In this document: piece by piece, positions 26,556 to 34,061 of the stretch
Layout of the letters: every line of letters starts with the position of its first letter
How positions within the stretch are numbered: position 1 is the first letter of the stretch
From: Nocardia sp.
GTDB lineage: Bacteria > Actinomycetota > Actinomycetes > Mycobacteriales > Mycobacteriaceae
Direction of reading: 5' to 3'
DNA length: 43,033 bases
NCBI RefSeq assembly: GCF_025465275.1
Contig: NZ_JAODNK010000009.1
Location: 1-43,033, forward strand
The notes under the pieces: model-generated
What the model saw: only the letters and a program-made list of their open reading frames with translations
The model's database searches: none
What the model was told of the DNA's origin: nothing
Position numbers and translations under genes: made by a program

Positions 26556-27189
26556 CGGGGTCGATCACCCCGCGCGCAGCCTGCGGATGCCGGTTCGCCA
26601 GTGCCACAGCCACACCCGCGAGTGGGACATTGATCAGGAACACCGCCCTCCAGCCCAGCCCCAGCGGATCGGCGTCCACCAGCGCACCGCCGAGCATCGG
26701 ACCGGCCATGCCCGCGAGCCCGGCGACCGCGCCGTAGAGGCCGAAGGCAGTGGCACGCGCCCGCTCCGGAAATGCCCCGGTGATGATGGCGATGGTCTGG
26801 GCGGATGCCATTGCGGCGGCTATCCCTGCCACACCCCGGGCCAGCACCAATTCCGCTGGACCAGAGGCGATTCCGCACCATACCGAGGCAGCACCGAAGG
26901 CGGCCAGCGCGGCCGGGAACACGATATGCCGCCCGAACAGATCACCGATCCGGGCGGCGGTCGGCAACATACAGGCGAAAACCAGCCCGTAAGCGCTCAC
27001 GATCAGCAATTCGGCCGACGAACTCGCCCCGAGATCCCGGGCCAGCGCGGGCATTGCGGTGTGCACGATGGTCAGATCCAGCATCTGCATGAAGACCGCG
27101 ATCAAGCAGGCCGACAAGGCAATCCACGCACCGGGAGACCTTGCCGCAGCTCCTGGGTCACCGGTCCGGTCCGACTCCCGGACGGTCAT
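26551..27189 (-). pseudogene. N-terminal half of a DHA2-type MFS transporter
   Basis: ATG at 27189, overlapping the acyltransferase stop as ATGA. About 213 residues show six helices of a 14-helix drug:proton antiporter: LDLTIVHTAMPALARDLG (motif D1), RIGDLFGRHIVF (motif A), GAVAGLAGMAGPMLGGALVD (motif C) and WRAVFLINVPLAGVAVALA. Similarity stops after GVIDPGGL; the frame then continues as Arg-rich nonsense to a stop at 26305 while the GT39 tail takes over in the +1 frame. The C-terminal half is missing. A one-base insertion near 26555 would fuse the two fragments in frame. Confidence 0.72.
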
Positions 27190-28604
27190 GACAGTGCCGC
27201 AACCCGGACCGCATAGTCCCCGTCGGCGGCCACCGTCGTGACGATGGTGACCAGTTTCCGCACATACCGGTCGACCGAGGCATGCGCCTGCGGGGTGTCC
27301 GGGAACAGCAGAGTCAGGGTGGTCACATCGTTCATCCGATTGACCCAGAGGAAGACCTCGCCGGAGCTGGCATCGCTGCCGTACAGCCCGCCCTTGATGG
27401 CGTCGAACATGTCCGCACCAGCCATTTTCCGGACATCGACGTAGGACACCATGGGCGCCGAGAAGCCGGGCCGGGTCCGAATACCGAGGTCGGGCGTGAC
27501 CAGCTCCAGCACCCGGTGCAGCGAGACATCCGTGAGATCCTTCGCGCGCTCGGTCGCCTCCTGCGCCGCCGCAACCAGCGCGATGAAGGTGTCCCCGGAC
27601 TCCACCTGGACCACCACCGGAATGAGGTTGGTGTACCAGCCCACCGAGTCCATCTCCCCCGGCAGGAATCGGGTATTGGCCGGGGTGAGCCCGAAATAGC
27701 TTTCCTTGCCGGTCAATTCGTATTCCACGAGCGCGACCGCCGCGAACAATCCGCCGAAGAACCGCCCGCCGTGCTCCACGCACACCTGCTCGAAGTGCAC
27801 CATGTCGGTCTCGTTCAGCAGCGGAATGGTGAGCTGCGCACCCCGGGTGTATCCATCGGCCCCGCCCAGGTCGAGCGGGAAGTGCGGCACCTGACCGTCA
27901 TTGCGCTGCAGCAGATCCACCCACCGGCCGACCGAGGCGGACTCCAGGGTCAGCTGCCCGTTGAGACGGCGCTCCCGAGCGCAGTAGCCGATATGACCGT
28001 CGACCGGCCGCAAAGCCAGTGCGCCACCGGACAATTCGGTGCCGTAGAGCAGCAGCAGTTCCACGCACGAGAGTGCCTGTGCCACACCATCGGTGTGCAG
28101 ATGATCGACTGCCGCGTACACGGTGAACGATCCGGGCCGCTCGATAATGCCGAAGGAGAAGCAATCCCATTCCGAAGGGCCCGGCGTCTCGGCCTGCACC
28201 CGTTCGCGCAGCGCACCGAGATCGGTGAACACCCCATAGGCGCTCGGCGTGAAGTCGATATCCGCCGGATCCGCCACATGCCGTATGAACCACTCACCCT
28301 GCTCCAGCACGAACCAACTGTGAAAGGTGTCGTGCCGGCGCAGGAAGGCATTCACCGTCGCGGTCATGGCCCGCTGGTCCGGCACTCCAGGAATGTCGAA
28401 AGAGATCATGCATATTCGCGAAATACGCAACGCCGCACCAGTATTGCGGTGCGTTGCCCGCAGATACGCCTCCTGCTGATACGACGGCCCCACGTCATGC
28501 GCGGGCGCCCGCCGCACCGCCGCCCGCGATTGCGGCGATGCGGTCCAGGTGGTGAGCCGGCCCGGCTCGGGATGCCAGTCGTCGAACAAACCGAATGCGA
28601 CCAT
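27186..28604 (-). CDS. PapA-type condensation-domain acyltransferase
   Basis: A 472-residue acyltransferase of the nonribosomal-peptide condensation/PapA superfamily. The active site HxxxDG is present (VDHLHTDGVA, His168 and Asp172), followed by SCVELLLLYG and the C-terminal FGLTPANTRFLPG...VGWYTNLIPV region. Mycobacterial PapA proteins esterify trehalose or polyketide lipids; an analogous envelope glycolipid is likely, but the substrate is not readable from the sequence. The ATG at 28604 has GAGGG 6 nt upstream. It heads a run of overlapping genes down to dinF and is divergent from the mycolyltransferase, suggesting one envelope-lipid cluster. Confidence 0.87.
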   Translation of the reverse strand: MVAFGLFDDWHPEPGRLTTWTASPQSRAAVRRAPAHDVGPSYQQEAYLRATHRNTGAALRISRICMISFDIPGVPDQRAMTATVNAFLRRHDTFHSWFVLEQGEWFIRHVADPADIDFTPSAYGVFTDLGALRERVQAETPGPSEWDCFSFGIIERPGSFTVYAAVDHLHTDGVAQALSCVELLLLYGTELSGGALALRPVDGHIGYCARERRLNGQLTLESASVGRWVDLLQRNDGQVPHFPLDLGGADGYTRGAQLTIPLLNETDMVHFEQVCVEHGGRFFGGLFAAVALVEYELTGKESYFGLTPANTRFLPGEMDSVGWYTNLIPVVVQVESGDTFIALVAAAQEATERAKDLTDVSLHRVLELVTPDLGIRTRPGFSAPMVSYVDVRKMAGADMFDAIKGGLYGSDASSGEVFLWVNRMNDVTTLTLLFPDTPQAHASVDRYVRKLVTIVTTVAADGDYAVRVAALS

Positions 28605-28775
28605 GATGACCCTCGATTCCTACAGCTGAGAACCACGTGTCTCCGCCGGGAAGACGTGTCCGGCAGTAACAGGTTTTCGAGTGAACGGCACTCTGCGGCC
28701 CCGTGACCAGCGCCGCGCCGAAAGTCTGTGATCATTCCCAAGCCGGTACGCCGCCGACCGGACGGTGTCCCAAAG

Positions 28776-28797
28776 TGTCGCGACATGCATTGTCGCG
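28776..28797. promoter_or_regulatory. Palindrome in the acyltransferase/mycolyltransferase divergent gap
   Basis: TGTCGCGACA (28776-28785) is a perfect palindrome; CGCGACA (28779-28785) also pairs with TGTCGCG (28791-28797) around TGCAT. It lies 63 bp upstream of the mycolyltransferase start and could be a shared operator. Nothing else in 28605-28859 stands out. Confidence 0.4.
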
Positions 28798-28859
28798 GCT
28801 TTACTTCCGCCCTAACGTCACCAGCCGACCGCTCCACTCAAGGCAATCGGAGGTCTCGG

Positions 28860-29894
28860 GTGAAAGCAGTAGGCCCACTTGTATCGCTCGCACTCACCCT
28901 CGCCCTGCCCTGGCTGTGCGTCGCGAGTCCAGCACGTGCGGAACCCACCACGACGGCCACGGCGCTTGCGGCCGCGCACCCCGCGCCGGACGGTTCCCAC
29001 TTGACCGCGGTGACCGAGGACCCGCGCGGCATGCTCGATATGCGCGTGTACTCGACCGCCATGGACACCGACATCACGCTGAAAGTGCTTCGCGCACCGG
29101 ATGGTTCGGCTCCCGCTCCCACCCTCTACCTACTCAACGGCGCCGCCGGCGGGTCGGATGCCAGCAGCTGGCCGGACCAGACCGATATCGTCGATTTCTT
29201 CCACGACAAGCAGGTCACTGTGGTCACGCCCATGGGTGGCAGTGGCAGCTACTACACCGATTGGCGCACCGACGACCCCGCGCTGGGCCGGCTGCGCTGG
29301 AGCACCTTCCTCACGCGCGAACTGCCGTCCATTATCGACTCGGCGCTGAACGGCACCGGTGCGCACGCCATCGCGGGCATCTCCATGGCAGGCACCTCGG
29401 TCTTCCAGCTCGCGCTCGACGCCCCCGGCCTGTACCGCGCCGTCGGCTCCTACAGCGGCTGCGCCCGCACCAGCGACCCGGTCGGCCGTCTGTTCGTCGA
29501 TGCGGTGGTCCTGCGCTGGCACGGCGATCCCGCCGATATGTGGGGCCCGCCCGACGATCCGGCCTGGCTCGCCAATGACCCCTACCTGCACGCCGACCGG
29601 CTGCGCGGCACGCAGATCTACGTCTCCAACGGCACCGGATTTCCCGGACCCCTCGATACTCTCGACGCCCCGGGAATCACCGGTAATGCCACCAAGCTCA
29701 TCGGCCAGCTCACCAGCGGCGCCGTCCTCGAAGCGATTACCGATCAGTGCGCCCTGGCACTGCGGGACCGCCTCCAGAACCTGGGCATCCCAGCCACTTT
29801 CAACCTCCGCCCCGTCGGAACCCACTCCTGGGGCTATTGGCAACAGGACCTGCACGACTCCTGGCCCATGTTCGCCCGCGCCCTACAGCGCTGA
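28860..29894 (+). CDS. Secreted antigen 85-type mycolyltransferase/esterase
   Basis: Alpha/beta-hydrolase of 344 residues that in mycolate bacteria moves mycolic acid between trehalose and the cell wall. Signal peptide: KAVGPLVSLALTLALPWLCV, cleavage near ARA-EP (residue 28). Nucleophile: GISMAGTS with Ser175; PTLYLLNGAAGG and DWRTDDP are typical of the family; catalytic His in PVGTHSWGYW (about residue 322). GTG at 28860 is chosen because GGAGG lies 6 nt upstream and the signal peptide starts there. It is divergent from the PapA-type gene. A fragment homologous to its last 20 or so residues occurs at 24935-25081. Confidence 0.92.
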   Translation: MKAVGPLVSLALTLALPWLCVASPARAEPTTTATALAAAHPAPDGSHLTAVTEDPRGMLDMRVYSTAMDTDITLKVLRAPDGSAPAPTLYLLNGAAGGSDASSWPDQTDIVDFFHDKQVTVVTPMGGSGSYYTDWRTDDPALGRLRWSTFLTRELPSIIDSALNGTGAHAIAGISMAGTSVFQLALDAPGLYRAVGSYSGCARTSDPVGRLFVDAVVLRWHGDPADMWGPPDDPAWLANDPYLHADRLRGTQIYVSNGTGFPGPLDTLDAPGITGNATKLIGQLTSGAVLEAITDQCALALRDRLQNLGIPATFNLRPVGTHSWGYWQQDLHDSWPMFARALQR

Positions 29895-29954
29895 CCGACA
29901 CCACGGTCGAGAAAAGACCTGCACCGGAACGGGCACTCGAGGCAGGCTGGGCGC

Positions 29955-31517
29955 ATGATCCCTCTCGAAACTGCCATCACCGCGGTCACCGTGTACCCGG
30001 ACCGGGCGCGGGTTACCCGGTCCGGCAAAGCGAATCTGGTGGCGGGCGAGCACCGGATGCGAGTAGCGCCGCTGCCCACGGGCCTGCTGCACGACTCGAT
30101 CCGAGTTGCCGGCCAGGGTGACGTGACTGTGCTCGGCGTCGATATCGTCACCGAGCGGCAGGCGGCGACCAGTGACGATCAGGTAGCGGAGTTGCTCGCC
30201 CGAATGCGCGAACTCGACGGCGCGATGACCGAACTCGGCGATGCCGACCGCGCCGCGGAAGCTCGTATCGCCTTCCTGAAACGGCTCGCCCAGCAGTCGG
30301 CCGAGCGGCTGGCGAAGGCCGACGAGGAGCGCGTCATCGAATTCGCTGACAGTCTCGAAGCGCAGTACGGAGCCATCCATGCCGCCCGGCGCGAACGGGA
30401 ACGGCTGCGGCAGGACCACATTCGTGAGCACCAGGCGCTGGAGCGACAGCTGGCGGATCTGCGCGGGAAGAACCGGACCGACATACAGATCGCGGTAATC
30501 ACCGTGGACGCCGCGCAGCCGGTGACAGTGGACCTCGAGGTGTCCTACGTGGTGCCCGGCGCGAACTGGTACAGCACCTACGATCTGCGCCTCGGCGAGG
30601 CGGGGCTGACGCTGCGCTGGTTCGGACTGGTCCGGCAGCACACCGGCGAGGACTGGCCCGAATGTCGTTTGCAGCTGTCCACCGCCCGCCCGGCGCAGGC
30701 GCTGGACGTCCCCGAATTGAATCCGTGGTTCATCAGCGCGGCGCCGCCCATGCCGCCGGTTGCCCGCAAGATGCGCAGCATGCAGTACGACACCGTGGAC
30801 GCCGATATGCCGAGCTTCGCCGGAGCGCCCGGCAGTGCGGTTCCCGTCGCAGCCATGGCCGCCCCGATGCGGGAGTCGATCGCGACCGTCGAACAGGGCG
30901 TCACCGCCGCGACCTACACGCCGCAGCGCACCGTCGCGGTACCGTCCGACGGCACGGCGCACCGCACCGTCATCACGGCCCTCGATCTCGAAGCTCAACT
31001 CGATCATGTGACAGCCCCGGTACAGTCGCTGGAGGCCGTACTGCGGGCAACGGCCCGCAATACCTCCGAACACACACTCCCCGCCGGCCGCGCAGCCCTG
31101 TTCCACGACAGCGAATACGTCGGAGCCACCGACCTCGAACCCTGGGCGCCGGGCGAGGAGCGCGAACTCGCCCTCGGCGTCGACGACCGCATCCGTGTCG
31201 AACGAGACCTGCTGCGCCGCAACGCAACCAAGGCCACACTGGGATCGGCCCGCCGCACCGAGGTGGAATACGCGATCACCATCAGCAACCACGGCACCCG
31301 CCCAGCCACGGTAACCGTCCTGGACCGGCTGCCCGTCTCTCGCGACGCCGCCATCACCGTCCGCGAAACCACCACGAAGCCCCAGCCCGCCGACCGCGAT
31401 GAACTCGGCGTCATCACGTGGAAGACCGACCTGGCCCCACAGGCCGAGACCACCATCACCTTCGGCTACCGGGTCGAATCCGCCAAGGGCGCAACCGTTT
31501 ACGGCCTCGACGACTGA
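29955..31517 (+). CDS. MuiA-family DUF4140/DUF4139 protein
   Basis: A 520-residue protein of the mucoidy-inhibitor MuiA-like family, function unclear. The N-terminal DUF4140 region reads AVTVYPDRARVTRSG through VLGVDIVTER, a charged coiled coil covers about residues 75-170, and the C-terminal DUF4139 beta domain shows VDLEVSYVVPGANWYSTYDL, LTLRWFGLVRQHTGEDWPEC and ITFGYRVE. No signal peptide is visible. It lies 60 bp after the mycolyltransferase on the same strand and may share its transcript. A 13-bp perfect hairpin follows its stop by 13 nt. Confidence 0.88.
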   Translation: MIPLETAITAVTVYPDRARVTRSGKANLVAGEHRMRVAPLPTGLLHDSIRVAGQGDVTVLGVDIVTERQAATSDDQVAELLARMRELDGAMTELGDADRAAEARIAFLKRLAQQSAERLAKADEERVIEFADSLEAQYGAIHAARRERERLRQDHIREHQALERQLADLRGKNRTDIQIAVITVDAAQPVTVDLEVSYVVPGANWYSTYDLRLGEAGLTLRWFGLVRQHTGEDWPECRLQLSTARPAQALDVPELNPWFISAAPPMPPVARKMRSMQYDTVDADMPSFAGAPGSAVPVAAMAAPMRESIATVEQGVTAATYTPQRTVAVPSDGTAHRTVITALDLEAQLDHVTAPVQSLEAVLRATARNTSEHTLPAGRAALFHDSEYVGATDLEPWAPGEERELALGVDDRIRVERDLLRRNATKATLGSARRTEVEYAITISNHGTRPATVTVLDRLPVSRDAAITVRETTTKPQPADRDELGVITWKTDLAPQAETTITFGYRVESAKGATVYGLDD

Positions 31518-31530
31518 CCCTCGGCCCGAT

Positions 31531-31563
31531 CGTCGACGGCAGTGTCACGTACTGCCGTCGACG
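31531..31563 (+). terminator. Strong hairpin after the MuiA-like gene
   Basis: CGTCGACGGCAGT (31531-31543) pairs perfectly with ACTGCCGTCGACG (31551-31563) around a 7-nt loop, 13 nt after the stop. There is no U-tract, as is common for actinobacterial terminators. Confidence 0.7.
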
Positions 31564-31622
31564 AACACCCACCCGCGACACAGCCGCAAACACCACCATC
31601 GACCGCGCGAGACAGATCAACG

Positions 31623-31644
31623 CCAGGCGGCTCGAGCCGCCTGG
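31623..31644. terminator. Perfect 22-bp palindrome, second hairpin
   Basis: CCAGGCGGCTC (31623-31633) is followed directly by its reverse complement (31634-31644); the RNA would form a 9-bp stem with a UCGA loop on either strand. It may be a second terminator or a protein-binding site. Confidence 0.5.
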
Positions 31645-31683
31645 ACCGCTCCCGCGAAGTCAGCCGCGTTCGGCGCATATCGC

Positions 31684-31711
31684 GTGCGACACGCCTTCGC
31701 GCGTATCGCAC
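31684..31711. other. Third inverted repeat in the 31.5-32.1 kb gap
   Basis: GTGCGA (31684-31689) pairs with TCGCAC (31706-31711), and inside it ACGC (31691-31694) pairs with GCGT (31701-31704). The whole stretch 31518-31936 has no convincing protein gene; frames open in it are Arg-rich and lack motifs. Confidence 0.4.
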
Positions 31712-31936
31712 AACGCGGCTCTCGATCAAACAGTCCGGATACGCGCTGCACGAAACCGAAACGGGCTGTGCGATGGCACGAAGCAGGGCGCAATCGGGCG
31801 CACCATCGCAGACGGCCGTCCTCGGAGCAGCTCGGCCGGTCGCCTGCGGCGACCACACGCAACTTATGGTCGCGCCCGGCGCGACACTGGCATTATGCGT
31901 AGAGGAGCAGTCCGCGGAACTGGTGGGTTTCGGTTC

Positions 31937-32118
31937 GGCGGGGTGATCGCCCGGGCCGCAGCGAAATTCAGGAGGCAGCGAGCCTGGCGGGTGGGGTGCC
32001 CGATGGGTCGGGCGGGGTGATCGCCTGGGCCACAGCGAAATTCAGGAGGCAGCGAGCCTGGCGGGTGGGGTGCCCGATGGGTCAGGCGGGGTGATCGCCT
32101 GGGCCACAGTCGAATTCA
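31937..32118. repeat. 74-bp tandem repeat, two full copies plus a partial third
   Basis: Units begin at 31937, 32011 and 32085 (GGCGGGGTGATCGCC each time), so the period is 74 bp. Units 1 and 2 differ by only a few bases; unit 3 stops near 32118, inside the nrnA stop region. Each full unit contains a small hairpin (GCCCGA-TGGG-TCGGGC in unit 1; unit 2 has a change that still pairs as U-G in the minus-strand RNA). The array lies between convergent genes. Confidence 0.93.
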
Positions 32119-33111
32119 GGGTTGAGTGAGCTCTCGGGTGAGGTTCTCGATGAGCTCGGCGGGGGTGCCTGCGGTGGAGTAGCCGGCGGCGTAGCGGTGG
32201 CCGCCACCTCCCAAAGCTCCTGCGACGCGGGCGACATCTATTCCCAGCGAGCCGTCGGCGCAGTCGTGCGAGCGCAGTGAGACCGTCCACTGCCCCGAGG
32301 TGCTGCGGGTTTCCTTGAATACGGCCGCCACCTGGGCCTCCGAGGTGGTGCGAATGAGATCGATAATGCTCTCGACCTCTTCCGAACGCACGCCGACGGT
32401 GTCCTCGCGGCGGACGAATACGTAGACCAGGCCCGCACCGTTCGCGGCGGCGCGATCGAGCTGCGCCGAGGCGAGCACGCGCGACAGCATGGGCAGCCAG
32501 GCGAAGGGGTGGGTGTCCATGAGGGTCCGGGTGATCCCGGCGCCGTCTATACCGGTGGCCAGAAGGCGCTCGGCGAGAGCGTGGGAACCGGGCCGGGCCC
32601 ATTTGAACGAGCCGGTGTCGGTGACCAGACCGGCAAAGAGGCAATGCGCGATATCGCTGTCGATCGGTTCACCCCAGGCTTCCAGCACCCGGGCGACCAA
32701 ACCTGCTGTGGATTCGGCATTTTCGTCGATGACGTTTACCGCACCGAAGCGGGTGTTGGAGCGGTGATGGTCCAGCACCAGGCTGATGCGGGCGCCGCCG
32801 AGGCGGTCCGCGAGCGCTCCCAGCCGACCGGCGCTGCCGCAGTCCACCGCGACCAGCACGTCCACCTCGCGCGCGACCTTGTTCGCCGGCACCAGCAATT
32901 CGGTGCCGGGCAGCCCGCGCATGGATACCGGTAGGTCCGACGGCTCGGCGAAGGAGACCTGCACCGGCACTCCCCGCCGGCGCAGCACCTGGGCCAGAGC
33001 CAGCCCGCTGCCTAGGGTGTCGGCATCGGGCTGGACATGGCAAAGCACCGTGACCGACCGGGCGGTGTCGAGTACCGACACCGCCGCGGCCAGATCGACC
33101 GGTTCAGTCAC
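32116..33111 (-). CDS. nrnA: DHH/DHHA1 phosphoesterase (NrnA-type oligoribonuclease / pAp or cyclic-dinucleotide phosphatase)
   Basis: A 331-residue DHH-family hydrolase; relatives degrade short RNAs, 3'-phosphoadenosine-5'-phosphate and pApA/cyclic-di-AMP products. DHH motifs: HVQPDADTLGSGLALAQVL (motif I), VAVDCGSAGRLGAL, LVLDHHRSN (motif III) and LVTDTGSFKW; the DHHA1 domain ends with GALGGGGHRYAAGYS. It corresponds to M. tuberculosis Rv2837c and likewise follows rbfA. GTG at 33111 is chosen for the GGAGGAG upstream. Its stop lies in the last unit of the 74-bp repeat. Confidence 0.93.
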   Translation of the reverse strand: MTEPVDLAAAVSVLDTARSVTVLCHVQPDADTLGSGLALAQVLRRRGVPVQVSFAEPSDLPVSMRGLPGTELLVPANKVAREVDVLVAVDCGSAGRLGALADRLGGARISLVLDHHRSNTRFGAVNVIDENAESTAGLVARVLEAWGEPIDSDIAHCLFAGLVTDTGSFKWARPGSHALAERLLATGIDGAGITRTLMDTHPFAWLPMLSRVLASAQLDRAAANGAGLVYVFVRREDTVGVRSEEVESIIDLIRTTSEAQVAAVFKETRSTSGQWTVSLRSHDCADGSLGIDVARVAGALGGGGHRYAAGYSTAGTPAELIENLTRELTQP

Positions 33112-33158
33112 CGGCGGTCTCCTCCCCCGCAGTCTCTGCCCATGCAAAGACCCGCAGG

Positions 33159-33605
33159 TCAGTCTTCGTCTTTTTCGTCGTCGACCTTGTACGGATCGAC
33201 GTCGCCGGCGTGGGTCGCATTCGCCGCGAACTGTGCGACACGAGCGTCGGAATCGCGGGCCCTGGCCAGCAACTCCTCCATCTCCTTCGCCACGGTCGGG
33301 ACGACGTCGAGCTTGAACGCCAAGGTGGGCGTGAATTTCACGCCGGTACCGGCGCCGACCTTGGAGCGGATAATGCCCTTGGCCTTCTCCAGACCGGACG
33401 CCGCTTCGATGTAATCGGGTTCGGTGTCGAGCGTTTCGCCCCGCACCGTGTAAAAGATCGTGGCCTCTCGCAGATCACCCGTCACCTTGCAATCGGTGAT
33501 GGTGACGAACCGCAGTCGCGGATCCTTGATCTCGGACTCGATCGCGGTTGCCACGATCGCGGAGATCCGCTTGGCGAGTCGGCGTGCCCTGGCTTGATCC
33601 ACCAT
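33159..33605 (-). CDS. rbfA: Ribosome-binding factor A
   Basis: Small KH-fold factor (148 residues) for late 30S maturation and cold adaptation. [40 protein letters not shown] and [10 protein letters not shown] are diagnostic, with an acidic tail (VDDEKDED). It lies between ylxP and nrnA downstream of infB, the standard order. Confidence 0.97.
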   Translation of the reverse strand: MVDQARARRLAKRISAIVATAIESEIKDPRLRFVTITDCKVTGDLREATIFYTVRGETLDTEPDYIEAASGLEKAKGIIRSKVGAGTGVKFTPTLAFKLDVVPTVAKEMEELLARARDSDARVAQFAANATHAGDVDPYKVDDEKDED

Positions 33606-33631
33606 GGCTGTGCCCTCCTCACTGGTTAGAT

Positions 33632-33934
33632 TCAGTCTTCGGGTCCGAAGACGCGGCGGCGTACCGCCAGCAACTGTAACTCCGGGCGTGCTGCCACGTG
33701 TCGTTCACACTTGTCCAGCACCTGGGTCAAATGGTCCATTCCCACACTGACCATCGCGACGCCCAGCAATGTACGCCGATGCAAATCGTGATCGCCGCCT
33801 TCTGCGGCGCTCACACCGAACTTGATCAGTTCGGCAATGATCGGGCGGATGACGGAGCGCTTCTCCTTCAGCGAATGTACGTCGCCGAGAAGTATGTCGA
33901 ACTCGAGCGCTCCAACAAACAGTTTTTCAGTCAT
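33632..33934 (-). CDS. ylxP: YlxP-like DUF503 protein
   Basis: A 100-residue protein of the DUF503/YlxP family found between infB and rbfA in many Gram-positive bacteria; a role linked to ribosome maturation is presumed from context. [27 protein letters not shown] at the start and [17 protein letters not shown] are the family core. ATG at 33934 is preferred to GTG at 33949. Confidence 0.9.
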   Translation of the reverse strand: MTEKLFVGALEFDILLGDVHSLKEKRSVIRPIIAELIKFGVSAAEGGDHDLHRRTLLGVAMVSVGMDHLTQVLDKCERHVAARPELQLLAVRRRVFGPED

Positions 33935-34061
33935 GTAATGCGCACGCACTTACCTAGAATGGCCGACGCGCTCCACGGCGTGCGCACGAACGCATCGGAA
34001 TCTGTTGGTACACAACCCTGCCGGGCCGGATTGCTCCGGGCCCGGCAGGTTGTCGCACTAC

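Noticed and set aside
31418..32020. Plus-strand 200-codon frame over the MuiA end and the hairpin region
   Set aside because: It begins inside the MuiA-like gene in another frame, crosses three hairpins and the repeat, and has only Arg/Ala-rich sequence.
31937..32118. Insertion-sequence ends or attachment sites
   Set aside because: The 74-bp copies are adjacent direct repeats with no transposase or integrase and no target-site duplication.
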